A stretch of 64,000 nt of DNA from Marinomonas sp. TW1 (lineage in GTDB: Bacteria; Pseudomonadota; Gammaproteobacteria; Pseudomonadales; Marinomonadaceae). Shown piece after piece: positions 18,104 to 28,030 of this stretch. The notes under the pieces are model-generated. The model made no database searches and was not told the DNA's origin. It was given only the letters and a program-made list of their open reading frames with translations. The stretch is taken from contig NZ_JSEE01000012.1 of NCBI RefSeq assembly GCF_001625355.1, positions 1 through 64,000 of the forward strand, read 5' to 3'. Each line of letters begins with the position of its first letter. Position 1 is the first letter of the stretch. Both the position numbers and the translations under genes were made by a program.

Positions 18104-19717
18104 ATGTCTCACCAGTCAGAACTGATCAGCCAAGACATACTTGGTTACCTAAAACAGCATGAAGAAAAAGACTTATTGCGTCTTCTGACATGCGGTAACG
18201 TTGATGACGGTAAAAGTACCTTAATAGGCCGCTTATTACACGATTCTAAATTGATTTATGAAGATCATTTGGATGCCGTTAAACGTGATAGTAAAAAATC
18301 CGGTACACAGGGCGAAGAAGTGGATCTCGCGCTTTTAGTCGATGGTTTGCAAGCTGAGCGTGAGCAAGGCATTACTATTGATGTGGCATACCGTTATTTT
18401 TCAACGGAAAAACGTAAATTTATCATCGCCGACACCCCTGGGCATGAACAATACACACGTAACATGGCGACGGGCGCGTCGACCTGTGATTTAGCGATCA
18501 TCTTGATTGATGCTCGCTATGGCGTGCAGACACAAACTCGTCGTCATAGCTACATTGCGTCTTTGCTTGGCATTAAGCATGTGGTTGTGGCCGTTAACAA
18601 GATGGATTTGGTCGATTTCTCTGAGCAAACCTTTAACGACATTCAGTCTGATTATTTGCAGTTTGTTGATCAGCTTGGCGATCGTAAACCGGCGGACATT
18701 CAGTTTGTTCCTATGTCAGCGTTACGTGGTGATAATGTTGTTAATCCATCTGAGAGCACGCCTTGGTATAAAGGCGGTTCTTTAATGTCGATTCTTGAAT
18801 CTGTACAAATTGATCGTAACGTAAAGCAGTCCGCTTTCCGATTGCCTGTGCAGTATGTAAACCGTCCTAATTTGGATTTTCGCGGTTTCGCCGGCACGAT
18901 AGCGGCAGGTCAAGTAAAGCCCGGCGATAAAGTGGTGGCTTTGCCTTCCGGCAAAACTTCTAACGTGGATAAAATTGTCACCTTCGATGGTGAGCTGGAT
19001 TCCGCAAAAGCGGGCCAAGCCGTTACCATTACTTTAACGGATGAAATTGACATCAGTCGCGGTGATATGCTGTCTCATGCTGATGAGGAGCCGTTAATTT
19101 CGTCAGCATTACGCGCGTCTCTTGTGTGGATGGCGGAACAGCCATTAGTACCAGGTAAGTTATATGACTTTAAGTTAGGTACACAAACCGTACCAGGTAA
19201 AGTGCATCACTTTAATCACAAAATCGATGTGAATACTCTTGAGCACAGCGCCATTGATGAGCTTGAGTTAAATGGTATTGGTGACGCTGTATTGCAATTC
19301 GATACGCCTGTCGCATTTGATGAATACCAGAACAGTCGATTGACAGGGGCTTTGGTCATCATTGATCGCCTCACCAATGTTACTGTTGGTGCTGGTATGG
19401 TTGAAGAGGCGGTGGTTGAGCTAGACCAAGAGTCTTTAGTAACCGCTGAAGATCGTGCAGCTCGTCTTGGTCAAAAGCCAGCCATTATTGCTTTGTCCTC
19501 TCAAGTACTGGATAAATCGGATGTGATTGAGCGCTTGTTGCTAAGAAGTGGCGTAACGGCCCTTGCGAAAGCCAATGCAACCAGTGAAGAAGCTAATTTA
19601 GTGCGCGAAACAGGTGTGGCTATTTTGGTTTCTGATGACAATGTGGCGGATTATTCGATCAGTGGCACAGAGGTTGATGATGTTGTCGAGCAAATTATAG
19701 AGAGCATTCGTCTATAA
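18104..19717 (+). CDS. cysN: Sulfate adenylyltransferase subunit 1 (GTPase)
   Basis: CysN couples GTP hydrolysis to APS synthesis by CysD. The 537-residue protein has an elongation-factor-like GTPase domain with [10 protein letters not shown] (G1, about residue 31), DTPGHEQY (G3) and NKMD (G4), then two beta-barrel domains. At about residue 430 a C-terminal extension begins; it is too short and lacks the P-loop for a fused APS kinase (CysC), so cysC must be elsewhere. A 17-base gap from cysD and a terminator at 19743 define a two-gene operon. Confidence 0.97.
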   Translation: MSHQSELISQDILGYLKQHEEKDLLRLLTCGNVDDGKSTLIGRLLHDSKLIYEDHLDAVKRDSKKSGTQGEEVDLALLVDGLQAEREQGITIDVAYRYFSTEKRKFIIADTPGHEQYTRNMATGASTCDLAIILIDARYGVQTQTRRHSYIASLLGIKHVVVAVNKMDLVDFSEQTFNDIQSDYLQFVDQLGDRKPADIQFVPMSALRGDNVVNPSESTPWYKGGSLMSILESVQIDRNVKQSAFRLPVQYVNRPNLDFRGFAGTIAAGQVKPGDKVVALPSGKTSNVDKIVTFDGELDSAKAGQAVTITLTDEIDISRGDMLSHADEEPLISSALRASLVWMAEQPLVPGKLYDFKLGTQTVPGKVHHFNHKIDVNTLEHSAIDELELNGIGDAVLQFDTPVAFDEYQNSRLTGALVIIDRLTNVTVGAGMVEEAVVELDQESLVTAEDRAARLGQKPAIIALSSQVLDKSDVIERLLLRSGVTALAKANATSEEANLVRETGVAILVSDDNVADYSISGTEVDDVVEQIIESIRL

Positions 19718-19742
19718 AAGACGTTTTGCTATCTGCCAATTT

Positions 19743-19771
19743 AAAAAGCCTACTCTTAGAGTAGGCTTTTT
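19743..19771 (+). terminator. Terminator of cysDN
   Basis: The perfect stem AAAAAGCCTACTC / GAGTAGGCTTTTT with a TTA loop lies 26 bases past the cysN stop. Confidence 0.95.
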
Positions 19772-19815
19772 GCTTATCAGATACAGTAAGTTGCAAAGCA
19801 TAATGGTCGATGGGG

Positions 19816-20550
19816 TTAAGCCATCTCAGCATCTTGTCGCTTTACTTCTTTGTGCTGATCTTCATTACTGCCTAATTTCCAGTAGCTGGAAATATAAAGA
19901 TTCTCTTTTGACACTGCTTTGTCTTTCTTAAAGAAGTTTCGTAGCGTTTTCATGCTATTAAACTCACAAGCGGTCCAAACCGCTGGAGAGCCTTGAAGCC
20001 ATTCCAGTGATTGCAATTGTTTTAATAATAGGTCGCTTTGTTGGCCTGGATGTGGGTTGATTGCCCATACCATCTTTATGCCTTCTGGGTGTTCAAGAGG
20101 TTGAATGTCAGCTTCAGATACGACTTCAATGACGGCATAGCCTTTTGCGTCTTCTGGCAATTGAGCTAGGTTGACACTGATGGCTGGTAGGGCAGTCATA
20201 TCTCCCACTAATAAATACCAATCACCAGTGTTAGCAATCATTTTTTTAGGGCCTGGGCCGCCAATACAGATGCTATCTCCAGGTTGTGAGGACTTTGCCC
20301 AAGATGATGCCGGACCTCCATCTTCGTGAAGCATGAAATCGATGTCGATTTCATTGTGACGTTGGTGACGTATGGTATAAGTTCGAAATAAAGGTTTGCC
20401 ATCAGTGGGAAAGATTAGCTTTACGTAGCCACTTTCTTGATCATCTGGAATGGTTTGGACATTGTCTCCTCCAAGCGTGACTCTTAGCATATTTGGCGAG
20501 ATTAACTCTTTACGAATAACGATGAAGTCTCTAGGTTGCATTCTGCTCAT
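19816..20550 (-). CDS. Siderophore-interacting protein / ferric-siderophore reductase (ViuB/YqjH type)
   Basis: SIP proteins use FAD and NAD(P)H to reduce ferric siderophores in the cytosol and release iron. This 244-residue protein has the FAD-binding barrel with FRTYTIR (about residues 57-63), the DGGPASSWA segment, the NAD(P)-like domain with LLVGDMTALPA, and the C-terminal helix SYWKLGSNEDQHK typical of the family. The ATG at 20550 is chosen because a longer frame would overlap the upstream MarR gene by 91 bases; AAGG stands about ten bases before it. It lies 11 bases after the MarR gene in one operon, so its expression is probably controlled by that repressor. Confidence 0.93.
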   Translation of the reverse strand: MSRMQPRDFIVIRKELISPNMLRVTLGGDNVQTIPDDQESGYVKLIFPTDGKPLFRTYTIRHQRHNEIDIDFMLHEDGGPASSWAKSSQPGDSICIGGPGPKKMIANTGDWYLLVGDMTALPAISVNLAQLPEDAKGYAVIEVVSEADIQPLEHPEGIKMVWAINPHPGQQSDLLLKQLQSLEWLQGSPAVWTACEFNSMKTLRNFFKKDKAVSKENLYISSYWKLGSNEDQHKEVKRQDAEMA

Positions 20551-20561
20551 AATGTTTAGCC

Positions 20562-20996
20562 TTAATCTTTTGAATACTGAGTTAGGTTGCTTTTCATCAA
20601 CTCGGTCAGTTGAATAAAGCTTTCTATTTCTTGTTGCGTCATGCCGCTGCACATTTGAGTGCGCGCTTGGTTATCAACATGAGCAATTTTTTGCTGTAAT
20701 CCTTTACCGGCGGCTGTTAATGAAATAACTTGGCAGCGATTATTGGTCGGATGTTTGTCTTTTTCGATGTAATCTTGTTCTAGTAAATCTTTCACTAGCC
20801 TTGCGACTTGAGATTTGTCTAGTCTTAATCTTTTAGCGATATCCCGGGCGCTGCAATTTTCTATGTTAGTGATACATTTTATTGCTCGAATGTGAGTGAC
20901 AGGGATTAAAATATCTGCCTCAGCAGCGAGATGCTTTAATGCCTTACGATAGCTTAGCGTTAAGCCATGTAGTGCTTCGCTGATATTGTGTTGCAT
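20562..20996 (-). CDS. MarR family transcriptional regulator
   Basis: The 144-residue protein is a winged helix-turn-helix dimer of the MarR family: ITHIRAIKCITNIENCSARDIAKRL (helices 2-3, about residues 33-57), recognition helix DKSQVARLVKDL, and the wing DKHPTNNRCQVISLT ending with the family Asp/Arg pattern. It heads an operon with the siderophore reductase. A perfect GTTGAC-N3-GTCAAC palindrome sits on its promoter, suggesting autorepression. The inducing ligand is unknown; the neighbour suggests iron or siderophore, or redox stress. Confidence 0.93.
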   Translation of the reverse strand: MQHNISEALHGLTLSYRKALKHLAAEADILIPVTHIRAIKCITNIENCSARDIAKRLRLDKSQVARLVKDLLEQDYIEKDKHPTNNRCQVISLTAAGKGLQQKIAHVDNQARTQMCSGMTQQEIESFIQLTELMKSNLTQYSKD

Positions 20997-21025
20997 ATGG
21001 CTTGCCTCTATTTGAGAATGATTGT

Positions 21026-21055
21026 ACTTTACTTTTTATGGTTGACTTTGTCAAC
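21026..21055 (-). promoter_or_regulatory. Promoter and palindromic operator of the marR-SIP operon
   Basis: Read on the minus strand, TTGACA (21054-21049), a 17-base spacer and TAAAGT (21031-21026) form a sigma-70 promoter. The -35 lies inside the perfect palindrome GTTGAC-AAA-GTCAAC (21041-21055), which is of the kind bound by MarR dimers, so binding would block RNA polymerase. Confidence 0.7.
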
Positions 21056-21169
21056 TTAGTTTTTTTGTTAGCGAATAAGGTCTCACTGTTTGCATGATTT
21101 AATATGTGAACACCAGTATAAGCAGGGCATTAACCTAGCCTAAAAAATGTGGAGTAATTAAGCCCCTAT

Positions 21170-21658
21170 ATGAACAGACAGATAGCGATCGATTCAATCG
21201 TCAGTGCTCTTCAGACACGGTTTGAAACGGCTCGAGCCGCAGCGCAGCAAGCACGAGAGGCCGCAATAAATGAGGAGAGTGTGGCGGAAAACAAATATGA
21301 TACCTTCGGGCTTGAGTCTTCATACTTGGCTCACGGTCAATCACAGCGTGTTATCGAATGTGAAAATGATTGGTTGCAATTTAGTCGTCATGTCCCTATT
21401 CAATTTAGTGAGACCGGTAAGGTGTGTTTGTGGTCGTTGATTCGGTTGGTCCCTGTCAGTAGCGCATTACCACTAAGGTATTTTTTTATTTCAAACATTG
21501 CTGGTGGTTTGAGCTTAGCGCACTTGGGTGAAACCTTGGTGTTGGTATCTCCAGAGACACCGGTTGGTAAAATGCTGTTAGGCCAAGAAGAAGGGGAGTG
21601 TATTTCGCTCACTTTAGCAGGGCAAACAACGGAATTTGAGATTGACTCAATTCAATAA
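21170..21658 (+). CDS. GreA/GreB-family C-terminal domain protein
   Basis: The 162-residue protein has an N-terminal helical segment (residues about 10-55, RAAAQQAREAAINEESVAENKYDTFGLESSYLA pattern) and a C-terminal FKBP-like fold as in transcript cleavage factors, with SPETPVGKMLLGQEEGE near residues 124-140, matching the GreA/GreB signature SP.S.lG.aLlGk..Gd. The N-terminal acidic hairpin tip needed for RNA cleavage is not obvious, so it may bind RNA polymerase without cleavage activity, as Rnk-type relatives do. It lies 188 bases upstream of aspS with its own start region. Confidence 0.75.
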   Translation: MNRQIAIDSIVSALQTRFETARAAAQQAREAAINEESVAENKYDTFGLESSYLAHGQSQRVIECENDWLQFSRHVPIQFSETGKVCLWSLIRLVPVSSALPLRYFFISNIAGGLSLAHLGETLVLVSPETPVGKMLLGQEEGECISLTLAGQTTEFEIDSIQ

Positions 21659-21715
21659 TTGCATTGTCTCGTGACAAATTTGGTTCTACCTATAGAGAGT
21701 CGGACTCGCTTCGCA

Positions 21716-21721
21716 TATAAT
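21716..21721 (+). promoter_or_regulatory. -10 element candidate for aspS
   Basis: A consensus TATAAT lies 126 bases before the aspS start in the 188-base gap. No good -35 is seen at 16-18 bases upstream. Confidence 0.35.
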
Positions 21722-21846
21722 GCTTGGCCTTAAAATATTCTGTTACCCTGGCGGACGAAACGGCTGAGTTACTCACTTTGATTGGCTGGCAGGATGACAC
21801 ACTAAGAACATAGCTCTCTTACTGAGACAGTAATAGGAAAGAAATT

Positions 21847-23616
21847 ATGCGCAGCCATTATTGCGGCGAATTAAATGCTTCTAACATTTCACAAGAAATT
21901 ACTTTATGCGGTTGGGTTCATCGTCGCCGTGATCACGGTGGTGTTATCTTCTTAGACGTTCGTGATCGTGAAGGAATTACTCAGGTTGTTTTTGATCCAG
22001 ATCGTGCGGATAGTTTCGCTTTGGCCGACAGTGTTCGTAACGAATATGTGATTAAATTAACCGGTTTGGTCCGAGCTCGTCCTGAAGGAACAATCAATCC
22101 GAACATGCGTACGGGTGAGATTGAGGTTTTAGGTACTAGCCTAGAAATTCTTAATGCTGCGCAAACACCACCATTCCAGTTGGACGAGCATCAGTCCGTT
22201 GGTGAAGACATTCGTCTTAAAAATCGTTTTATTGATTTGCGTCGCCCTGAAATTCAGCAAAAAATGCGTTTCCGTTCAAAAGTAACTTCTGTATTGCGTC
22301 GTTACTTGGATGACAATGGTTTCCTTGATATTGAAACGCCAATTCTAACGCGTGCAACCCCAGAGGGTGCTCGTGATTATTTGGTGCCAAGTCGTACACA
22401 ACAAGGTAGCTTTTTTGCACTTCCACAATCGCCTCAGTTGTTTAAGCAATTGTTGATGGTGTCAGGTTTTGACCGTTACTACCAAATTGCCAAATGTTTC
22501 CGTGATGAAGACTTACGTGCTGATCGCCAGCCTGAGTTTACACAGGTCGACATTGAAACCTCTTTCATGAGCGAAGAGCAGATCATGGCCATGACGGAAG
22601 AAATGATCACTAACTTATTTAAAGAGTTAATGAACATTGATCTAGGTTCTTTCCCACGTATGCCTTACTCAGAAGCGATGGAAACCTATGGTAGTGACAA
22701 GCCTGATTTGCGTATTCCACTGACATTGATCACAGTGTCTGACTTGATGGCAGAGGTTGATTTTAAAGTCTTCTCTGGTCCTGCGACAGATCCAAAAGGT
22801 CGTGTTGCGGCACTTAAAGTGCCTGGGGGTAACAGCTTAACGCGTAAACAGATTGACGATTACACTAAGTTTGTCGGTATTTACGGCGCGAAAGGTTTGG
22901 CATACATCAAGGTAAATGATAAATCGAATCTTGAAGAAGGCCTACAATCACCGATTGTTAAATTCCTTCCGGTTGAAGTGCGTGGCGCTTTACTTGAGCG
23001 TTTAGACGCGCAAGACGGTGATTTGATTTTCTTTGGTGCAGATTCTGCAAAAATTGTTAACGAGGCCTTAGGCGCATTGCGTTGTAAGCTCGGTGAAGAC
23101 ATGGATCTTTACACGTGTGAGTGGGCACCGCTTTGGGTTGTCGATTTCCCAATGTTTGAAGAAACAAGTGACGGCGGTATTACCGCGATTCACCACCCAT
23201 TTACAGCGCCTTCTTGTTCTCCTGAAGATTTGAAAGCCAATCCTTTAACGGCTTTGTCGCAAGCCTATGACATGGTGCTTAATGGTACTGAGCTAGGTGG
23301 TGGTTCGATTCGTATTCACCAAGCGTCAATGCAAGAGGTTGTGTTTGAATTATTGAACATCAGTGAAGAAGAGCAAGAAGAGAAATTTGGTTTCTTGCTG
23401 GATGCATTGAAGTTTGGTGCGCCGCCACACGGTGGTTTAGCATTCGGTTTGGACCGTTTGGTGATGCTAATGACAGGATCAAGCTCTATCCGTGACGTTA
23501 TTGCTTTCCCTAAAACTCAAAGTGCGACTTGTTTGTTAACTCAAGCGCCAGGTGAAGTGAGCGAGAAGCAATTGAAAGAGTTAAGCATTCGTGTTCGTAA
23601 GCCGGTTGCAGAATAA
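21847..23616 (+). CDS. aspS: Aspartyl-tRNA synthetase (bacterial type)
   Basis: The class II synthetase charges tRNA-Asp, or tRNA-Asn too if non-discriminating. The 589-residue protein has the N-terminal OB anticodon-binding fold (residues 1-105, [19 protein letters not shown]), motif 2 [18 protein letters not shown] (about residue 217), the bacterial GAD insertion (about 290-420) and motif 3 [12 protein letters not shown] (about residue 530). AGGAAAGAAATT precedes the ATG. It has its own terminator. In many gammaproteobacteria yebC stands between aspS and ruvC; it is missing here. Confidence 0.98.
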   Translation: MRSHYCGELNASNISQEITLCGWVHRRRDHGGVIFLDVRDREGITQVVFDPDRADSFALADSVRNEYVIKLTGLVRARPEGTINPNMRTGEIEVLGTSLEILNAAQTPPFQLDEHQSVGEDIRLKNRFIDLRRPEIQQKMRFRSKVTSVLRRYLDDNGFLDIETPILTRATPEGARDYLVPSRTQQGSFFALPQSPQLFKQLLMVSGFDRYYQIAKCFRDEDLRADRQPEFTQVDIETSFMSEEQIMAMTEEMITNLFKELMNIDLGSFPRMPYSEAMETYGSDKPDLRIPLTLITVSDLMAEVDFKVFSGPATDPKGRVAALKVPGGNSLTRKQIDDYTKFVGIYGAKGLAYIKVNDKSNLEEGLQSPIVKFLPVEVRGALLERLDAQDGDLIFFGADSAKIVNEALGALRCKLGEDMDLYTCEWAPLWVVDFPMFEETSDGGITAIHHPFTAPSCSPEDLKANPLTALSQAYDMVLNGTELGGGSIRIHQASMQEVVFELLNISEEEQEEKFGFLLDALKFGAPPHGGLAFGLDRLVMLMTGSSSIRDVIAFPKTQSATCLLTQAPGEVSEKQLKELSIRVRKPVAE

Positions 23617-23678
23617 CGTTTTGCAAGTGAATCGCTTAAATTAAGCGGTTGCTGTTAAGGAAACGAAAGAAAAACGTA

Positions 23679-23705
23679 AAAGGCCGCTACTTCGCGGCCT
23701 TTTTT
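23679..23705 (+). terminator. Terminator of aspS
   Basis: The stem AGGCCGC / GCGGCCT with a six-base loop is followed by six or more T residues. A second small dyad lies just before it near 23630-23650. Confidence 0.9.
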
Positions 23706-23776
23706 GTATTTACACATTGCATCTAGTGTAAAGCCCTGTTGAAATATACAGTAATGATGGTGCATATGAGAAAACC

Positions 23777-24334
23777 ATGACTGAAACTAGAATTATGGCG
23801 ATTGACCCAGGTTCGCGTGTTACTGGCTTTGGAATTATTGATATTATTAAAGGTAAGCCAGTGTATGTAAACAGTGGTTGTATTCGCTTACCTGATGAAG
23901 ATTTATCTGTCAGGTTAAAGCATATTTTTAATGGTGTTGAATCGCTCTTAAAAGAATACCAGCCAACGGAGTTTGCCATTGAAGAAGTGTTTATGGCGAA
24001 AAACGCTAATTCCGCATTAAAGCTGGGTCAAGCTAGAGGGGCGGCTATCGTTGCGGCATCACTGCAAGAATTAACCGTTAACGAATATGCTGCCCGTCGG
24101 GTGAAGCAGTCGGTAGTGGGCACGGGTAGCGCCGACAAGACTCAAGTTCAAAGTATGGTGCAATTGTTGCTTGGTTTAACGGCTAAGCCGCAAGCGGATG
24201 CGGCCGATGCACTGGCGATTGCTTTGTGTCATGCCAATACTAGAACATCCGGCGGTTTGGAATATGGTACAGGTAAGCGTGCAGGTCGAAGTGCCAAACG
24301 TTGGTCAGAACAAGATGTAAGGAATGTGTTGTGA
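23777..24334 (+). CDS. ruvC: Holliday junction resolvase
   Basis: RuvC cleaves Holliday junctions as a dimer in recombinational repair. The 185-residue protein has the RNase H-like acidic residues in [13 protein letters not shown] (D10), FAIEEVF and the DAADALAIA segment (two carboxylates near residue 143). GAGA lies six bases before the ATG at 23777; the family's usual N-terminus is a few residues shorter (ATG at 23795), which is a possible alternative. It overlaps ruvA by four bases and heads the long ruvCAB-tol operon. Confidence 0.97.
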   Translation: MTETRIMAIDPGSRVTGFGIIDIIKGKPVYVNSGCIRLPDEDLSVRLKHIFNGVESLLKEYQPTEFAIEEVFMAKNANSALKLGQARGAAIVAASLQELTVNEYAARRVKQSVVGTGSADKTQVQSMVQLLLGLTAKPQADAADALAIALCHANTRTSGGLEYGTGKRAGRSAKRWSEQDVRNVL

Positions 24335-24933
24335 TTGGTCGAATTATCGGAACCTTGGTGGAAAAGTCACCGCCAGAATTATTAATCGATGTGCAAGGGC
24401 TGGGTTACGAAATTAGTGCCTCCATGACGACAATTTACGATTTACCACAAGTTGGTGAGCGGGTCACATTATTCACACACCTTATCGTAAAAGAAGATTC
24501 TCATACTCTGTTTGGTTTTATAGACAAAAATGAAAGGGCGTTGTTTAGGGTCTTAATTAAGGTCAATGGCATCGGTCCAAAAATGGCATTAGCTATATTA
24601 TCGAGTATGTCTGCAGAAGAACTCATTGCCAATGTGCAAGATTCGGATGTAACCGCACTGACACGCATCCCCGGCGTCGGAAAGAAAACCGCTGAGAGAT
24701 TGATTATTGAATTGCGCGATAAGCTTGGACAAGCCGCTAAAGGCGATTTGTTTACAGCGCCAGCGGTATTAAAACAAGTGCAAGCAGACCCAAGACAAGA
24801 AGCTGAAGCTGCGTTAATTGCATTGGGCTACAAGCCACAAGAAGCAGCGAAAGCGATTGCGGCCGTGCCAATGGACAGTGCCGACAGTGAGTCTGTCATT
24901 AAAGCGGCGTTACAAGGAATGTTGAGGAAATAA
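24331..24933 (+). CDS. ruvA: Holliday junction branch-migration subunit RuvA
   Basis: RuvA binds the four-way junction and recruits RuvB. The 200-residue protein starts at GTG 24331, sharing GTGA with the ruvC stop; this start matches the family N-terminus MIGRI.GTL. It has an OB fold (1-64), two helix-hairpin-helix motifs ([13 protein letters not shown] near 73 and [13 protein letters not shown] near 108) and the C-terminal RuvB-binding domain ([16 protein letters not shown]). It ends three bases before ruvB. Confidence 0.98.
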   Translation: MIGRIIGTLVEKSPPELLIDVQGLGYEISASMTTIYDLPQVGERVTLFTHLIVKEDSHTLFGFIDKNERALFRVLIKVNGIGPKMALAILSSMSAEELIANVQDSDVTALTRIPGVGKKTAERLIIELRDKLGQAAKGDLFTAPAVLKQVQADPRQEAEAALIALGYKPQEAAKAIAAVPMDSADSESVIKAALQGMLRK

Positions 24934-24935
24934 CC

Positions 24936-25949
24936 ATGATTGAACAAGATCGTATTATCTCAGCTGAATTAAAAGGTAATGACAGACAGGTAGATCGTGC
25001 GATTCGTCCGCAAGCCTTGTCAGAATACATAGGTCAGCCAGTCGTTCGTGAGCAAATGGAGATTTTCATTCAAGCGGCTCGACAACGCAATGAACCACTG
25101 GATCATACTTTGGTATTTGGCCCACCAGGACTTGGTAAAACGACGTTAGCTCATATCATTGGAAATGAAATGGGCGCAGAAGTTAGAACGACATCGGGTC
25201 CTGTGTTAGAGCGGGCAGGGGATTTGGCCGCTTTGCTAACCAATTTAAATGAAGGTGATGTTTTATTTATTGATGAAATACATCGTTTAAGCCCTGCTAT
25301 TGAAGAAGTGCTTTATCCAGCCATGGAAGATTACCAATTAGATATCATGATTGGTGAAGGCCCTGCTGCTCGTTCAATAAAAATTGAACTCCCGCCCTTT
25401 ACGCTTGTCGGAGCTACAACACGCGCGGGTTTATTAACGTCACCGTTGCGTGATCGCTTTGGCATTGTGCAACGATTGGAATTTTACGATGTGGCATCAT
25501 TGACGACTATCGTGTCTCGTTCTGCCACAAAAATGGGTATTCAATTAGACGATAGTGGTAGCTTTGAAGTGGCTAGGCGGTCACGCGGTACGCCTCGAAT
25601 AGCTAACCGTTTATTGCGTCGTGTTCGTGATGTAGCACAAGTCGATGGGGTTGACTTAGTTGGACAAAAAGTTGCCCAACGAGCACTGGATATGTTAAGT
25701 GTAGACAGTCAGGGTTTTGATCATTTAGATAGACGTATGTTGTTGACTATGATAGAAAAGTTCGATGGTAGACCTGTTGGGCTTGACAGTGTATCTGCCG
25801 CTCTTGGTGAAGATAAGGATACCATCGAAGATGTTATCGAACCTTTTTTGATACAGCAGGGGTTTGTGATACGAACTCCGCGAGGTCGCCAAGTGACGAA
25901 AAGAGCTTATGAACATTTTAATTACCAATTACCAAACGATTTAAAATAG
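24936..25949 (+). CDS. ruvB: Holliday junction helicase motor RuvB
   Basis: RuvB is the AAA+ ring ATPase driving branch migration. The 337-residue protein has Walker [10 protein letters not shown] (about residue 63), Walker B FIDEIHRL, sensor [18 protein letters not shown] with the arginine finger, and a C-terminal winged helix ([16 protein letters not shown]). It lies between ruvA (2-base gap) and tolQ (6-base gap) and is cotranscribed with both. No ybgC stands between it and tolQ, although that gene is usual there. Confidence 0.98.
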   Translation: MIEQDRIISAELKGNDRQVDRAIRPQALSEYIGQPVVREQMEIFIQAARQRNEPLDHTLVFGPPGLGKTTLAHIIGNEMGAEVRTTSGPVLERAGDLAALLTNLNEGDVLFIDEIHRLSPAIEEVLYPAMEDYQLDIMIGEGPAARSIKIELPPFTLVGATTRAGLLTSPLRDRFGIVQRLEFYDVASLTTIVSRSATKMGIQLDDSGSFEVARRSRGTPRIANRLLRRVRDVAQVDGVDLVGQKVAQRALDMLSVDSQGFDHLDRRMLLTMIEKFDGRPVGLDSVSAALGEDKDTIEDVIEPFLIQQGFVIRTPRGRQVTKRAYEHFNYQLPNDLK

Positions 25950-25955
25950 AGGTCC

Positions 25956-26639
25956 ATGATGTCAATTTGGGGTTTAATCGCCAGCGCTAGTTTAGTAGTA
26001 CAGCTTGTTATGTTGACCTTGTTGGCTGCGTCCGTGTTTTCTTGGATCGTTATTTTTCAACGCATTCGAGTTATTAAACAAGCAAAGAAAATACGTTCTG
26101 AATTTGAAGATCAATTTTGGTCTGGTATGGATTTGAGTCAGTTGTATCGTAAATTGACCCAAGAAGGACGCAAAGTAGAAGGGATGGAAACCATCTTTAC
26201 CGCAGGCATTAAAGAGTTTACTCGCTTAAGACAGAACCAAAATGTCGACCCAGATGCGGTGATGGATGGTGTGCAAAGAGCCATGCGAGTGGCGTTGTAT
26301 AGAGAGGAAGAAAAGCTCGATCAGCATTTGCCTTTTTTGGCCACTGTGGGTTCGACCAGTCCTTATGTTGGTTTATTTGGCACCGTTTGGGGGATTATGC
26401 ATTCCTTTATCGGTTTGGCCGAAGTGCAGCAAGCCACACTTGCGACAGTGGCTCCAGGCATAGCAGAAGCCCTTATTGCCACGGCAATTGGCTTGGCGGC
26501 GGCTATTCCTGCAGTAATCGCTTATAACCGTTTCTCTACGGCTGCCGAGTCGCTTAGCGCTAGTTACGATAATTTCGCCGAAGAGTTTGCGAGTATTTTG
26601 CATCGCAAGGTTCATGTCAAAGAGGGAGGCGCAGCATAG
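25956..26639 (+). CDS. tolQ: Tol-Pal proton channel subunit TolQ
   Basis: TolQ, with TolR, forms the inner-membrane motor that uses proton motive force to energise TolA. The 227-residue protein has three membrane helices (about 15-37, 130-155, 170-195), with GLFGTVWGIMHSFIGL and the ATAIGLAAAIPAVIAYN segment carrying the channel threonine and glycine residues. The start may be the first or second of two adjacent ATGs. Its stop overlaps the tolR GTG by one base. Confidence 0.97.
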   Translation: MMSIWGLIASASLVVQLVMLTLLAASVFSWIVIFQRIRVIKQAKKIRSEFEDQFWSGMDLSQLYRKLTQEGRKVEGMETIFTAGIKEFTRLRQNQNVDPDAVMDGVQRAMRVALYREEEKLDQHLPFLATVGSTSPYVGLFGTVWGIMHSFIGLAEVQQATLATVAPGIAEALIATAIGLAAAIPAVIAYNRFSTAAESLSASYDNFAEEFASILHRKVHVKEGGAA

Positions 26640-27064
26640 TGGCTCGCTCAAGACGGAGAGATAAACGTCGCCCAATGGCGGAAATTAATGTGGTGCCTTA
26701 CATTGATGTCATGTTGGTGTTGCTGGTTATTTTTATGATCACGGCACCTATGTTGACGCAAGGTGTCGATGTTGAGTTGCCTAATGCCAATGCAACACCA
26801 ATACAAAATGATGAAAACGATGTGCTAATTGCATCCGTTGATTCTACAGGGCAGTTTTATTTAGACGTGGGCGGCCAGCAAGAAACCATCTCATTATCAA
26901 ATTTACAAACGAAAGTTCGTAAGATTCTCAATCAAAATCCAAATATGTCTGTCTTGGTTCGAGGCGATAAAAATGTGCCTTACGGTGATGTTGTTGGATT
27001 AATGGTCGCATTACAAGGTGCTGGTGCGCCTAATGTAGGCTTAGTGACAGAGCCGGATAACTGA
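26639..27064 (+). CDS. tolR: Tol-Pal proton channel subunit TolR
   Basis: TolR is the single-pass partner of TolQ. The 141-residue protein has a basic N-terminus, the helix PYIDVMLVLLVIFM with the proton-carrying D23, and a periplasmic ExbD-like domain. The GTG start at 26639 shares one base with the tolQ stop TAG, so the two are translationally coupled to keep subunit ratio. tolA follows after two bases. Confidence 0.97.
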   Translation: MARSRRRDKRRPMAEINVVPYIDVMLVLLVIFMITAPMLTQGVDVELPNANATPIQNDENDVLIASVDSTGQFYLDVGGQQETISLSNLQTKVRKILNQNPNMSVLVRGDKNVPYGDVVGLMVALQGAGAPNVGLVTEPDN

Positions 27065-27066
27065 GT

Positions 27067-28029
27067 ATGAAATGGTTACGTAGTGACAGTTATAGCCTAC
27101 CTGTTGCCCTAGCAATTGGTTTGCATGCTGGTATTGTATTAACAGCTGTTTTTGCTGTGGATTTTTCAGACAATGAAAAGCCGGAACCAAAGCGTCCCGT
27201 TATTGTAAACGCTAAAGTAGTTGATGTGTCACAGACTATTATAGGCCAGCGTGAAGCAGAGAAAAAAGCGGCTCAAAAGCAAGCCGCTGCAATTAATGAG
27301 AAAAAGAAAAAAGCCGCCGAACAAGCGCGTAAAAAAGAAATTGCTAAAAAGGCATTAGAGGAAAAGCGTAAAAAGGCCGCTCAAGCAAAACGCATAAAAG
27401 AGCAAGCAGAAGCTAAGAAAAAGCAGCAAGCGGAAAAGAAAGCAGCCGAACAAAAGCGTATCGCTCAGGAAACCGAACAGAAACGACAAGCTCAGCAAGC
27501 TGAGAAAAAGCGTTTAGCAGAAGAAAAGCAGCAACAGGCGCTAAAACGCCAGCAGAAACAACGTGAAGAAGCTTTAATTCGACAAGCTGAGGCCGATAGG
27601 CTGGCAGAGGAAGAGCACAAACGTCAGGAAGAAGCTGCACGATTGGCAGAAGAAAAGCGTGCGAAAGAAGAGGCGGCCCAAAAAGCCGCCGCTGAAAAAG
27701 AAGCACAACGTCTGGCTGCTGAAGAAGCTCAAATGGTTCAATCCATAAGCAGTTTGATTAATGCCAGAGTGGCGGCTGCTTGGAGTCGACCACCTAGTGC
27801 TCGAAATGGTATGAAAACGGAGTTGCGTATTGATTTCTTGCCGAATGGTGAGGTGATGAATGCACAAGTAACCAAAGGAAGTGGTGATGCATTATTTGAC
27901 CAACGAGCTTTAGATGCCGTTAATAAGGTTAGGCGCATAGAAGAATTAGCCGAAGTTGATTCGTATATTTTTGAACGTAACTTCCGAAAGGTAGATTTAA
28001 TTTTTAACCCGCAAGACTTGAGAAACTAA
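27067..28029 (+). CDS. tolA: Tol-Pal envelope-spanning protein TolA
   Basis: TolA links the TolQR motor to TolB and Pal at the outer membrane. The 320-residue protein has one N-terminal membrane helix (about 10-32, with the conserved Ser/His face in [11 protein letters not shown]), a very long Ala/Lys/Glu/Gln helical domain (about 55-225) and a C-terminal TonB-like domain (about 235-320, [29 protein letters not shown]). The repeat-like middle is low complexity and may vary in length between strains. It sits between tolR (2 bases) and tolB (1 base). Confidence 0.97.
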   Translation: MKWLRSDSYSLPVALAIGLHAGIVLTAVFAVDFSDNEKPEPKRPVIVNAKVVDVSQTIIGQREAEKKAAQKQAAAINEKKKKAAEQARKKEIAKKALEEKRKKAAQAKRIKEQAEAKKKQQAEKKAAEQKRIAQETEQKRQAQQAEKKRLAEEKQQQALKRQQKQREEALIRQAEADRLAEEEHKRQEEAARLAEEKRAKEEAAQKAAAEKEAQRLAAEEAQMVQSISSLINARVAAAWSRPPSARNGMKTELRIDFLPNGEVMNAQVTKGSGDALFDQRALDAVNKVRRIEELAEVDSYIFERNFRKVDLIFNPQDLRN

Positions 28030-28030
28030 T

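Noticed and set aside
18104..19717. CysN fused to APS kinase (CysNC)
   Set aside because: The C-terminal extension is too short and lacks a kinase P-loop.
20551..20652. Upstream extension of the siderophore reductase
   Set aside because: It would overlap the marR coding end, and the family N-terminus fits the ATG at 20550.
27250..27740. Short repeat array in tolA as a CRISPR or satellite
   Set aside because: It is coding low-complexity Ala/Lys/Glu sequence of the TolA helical domain, with no regular repeat unit.
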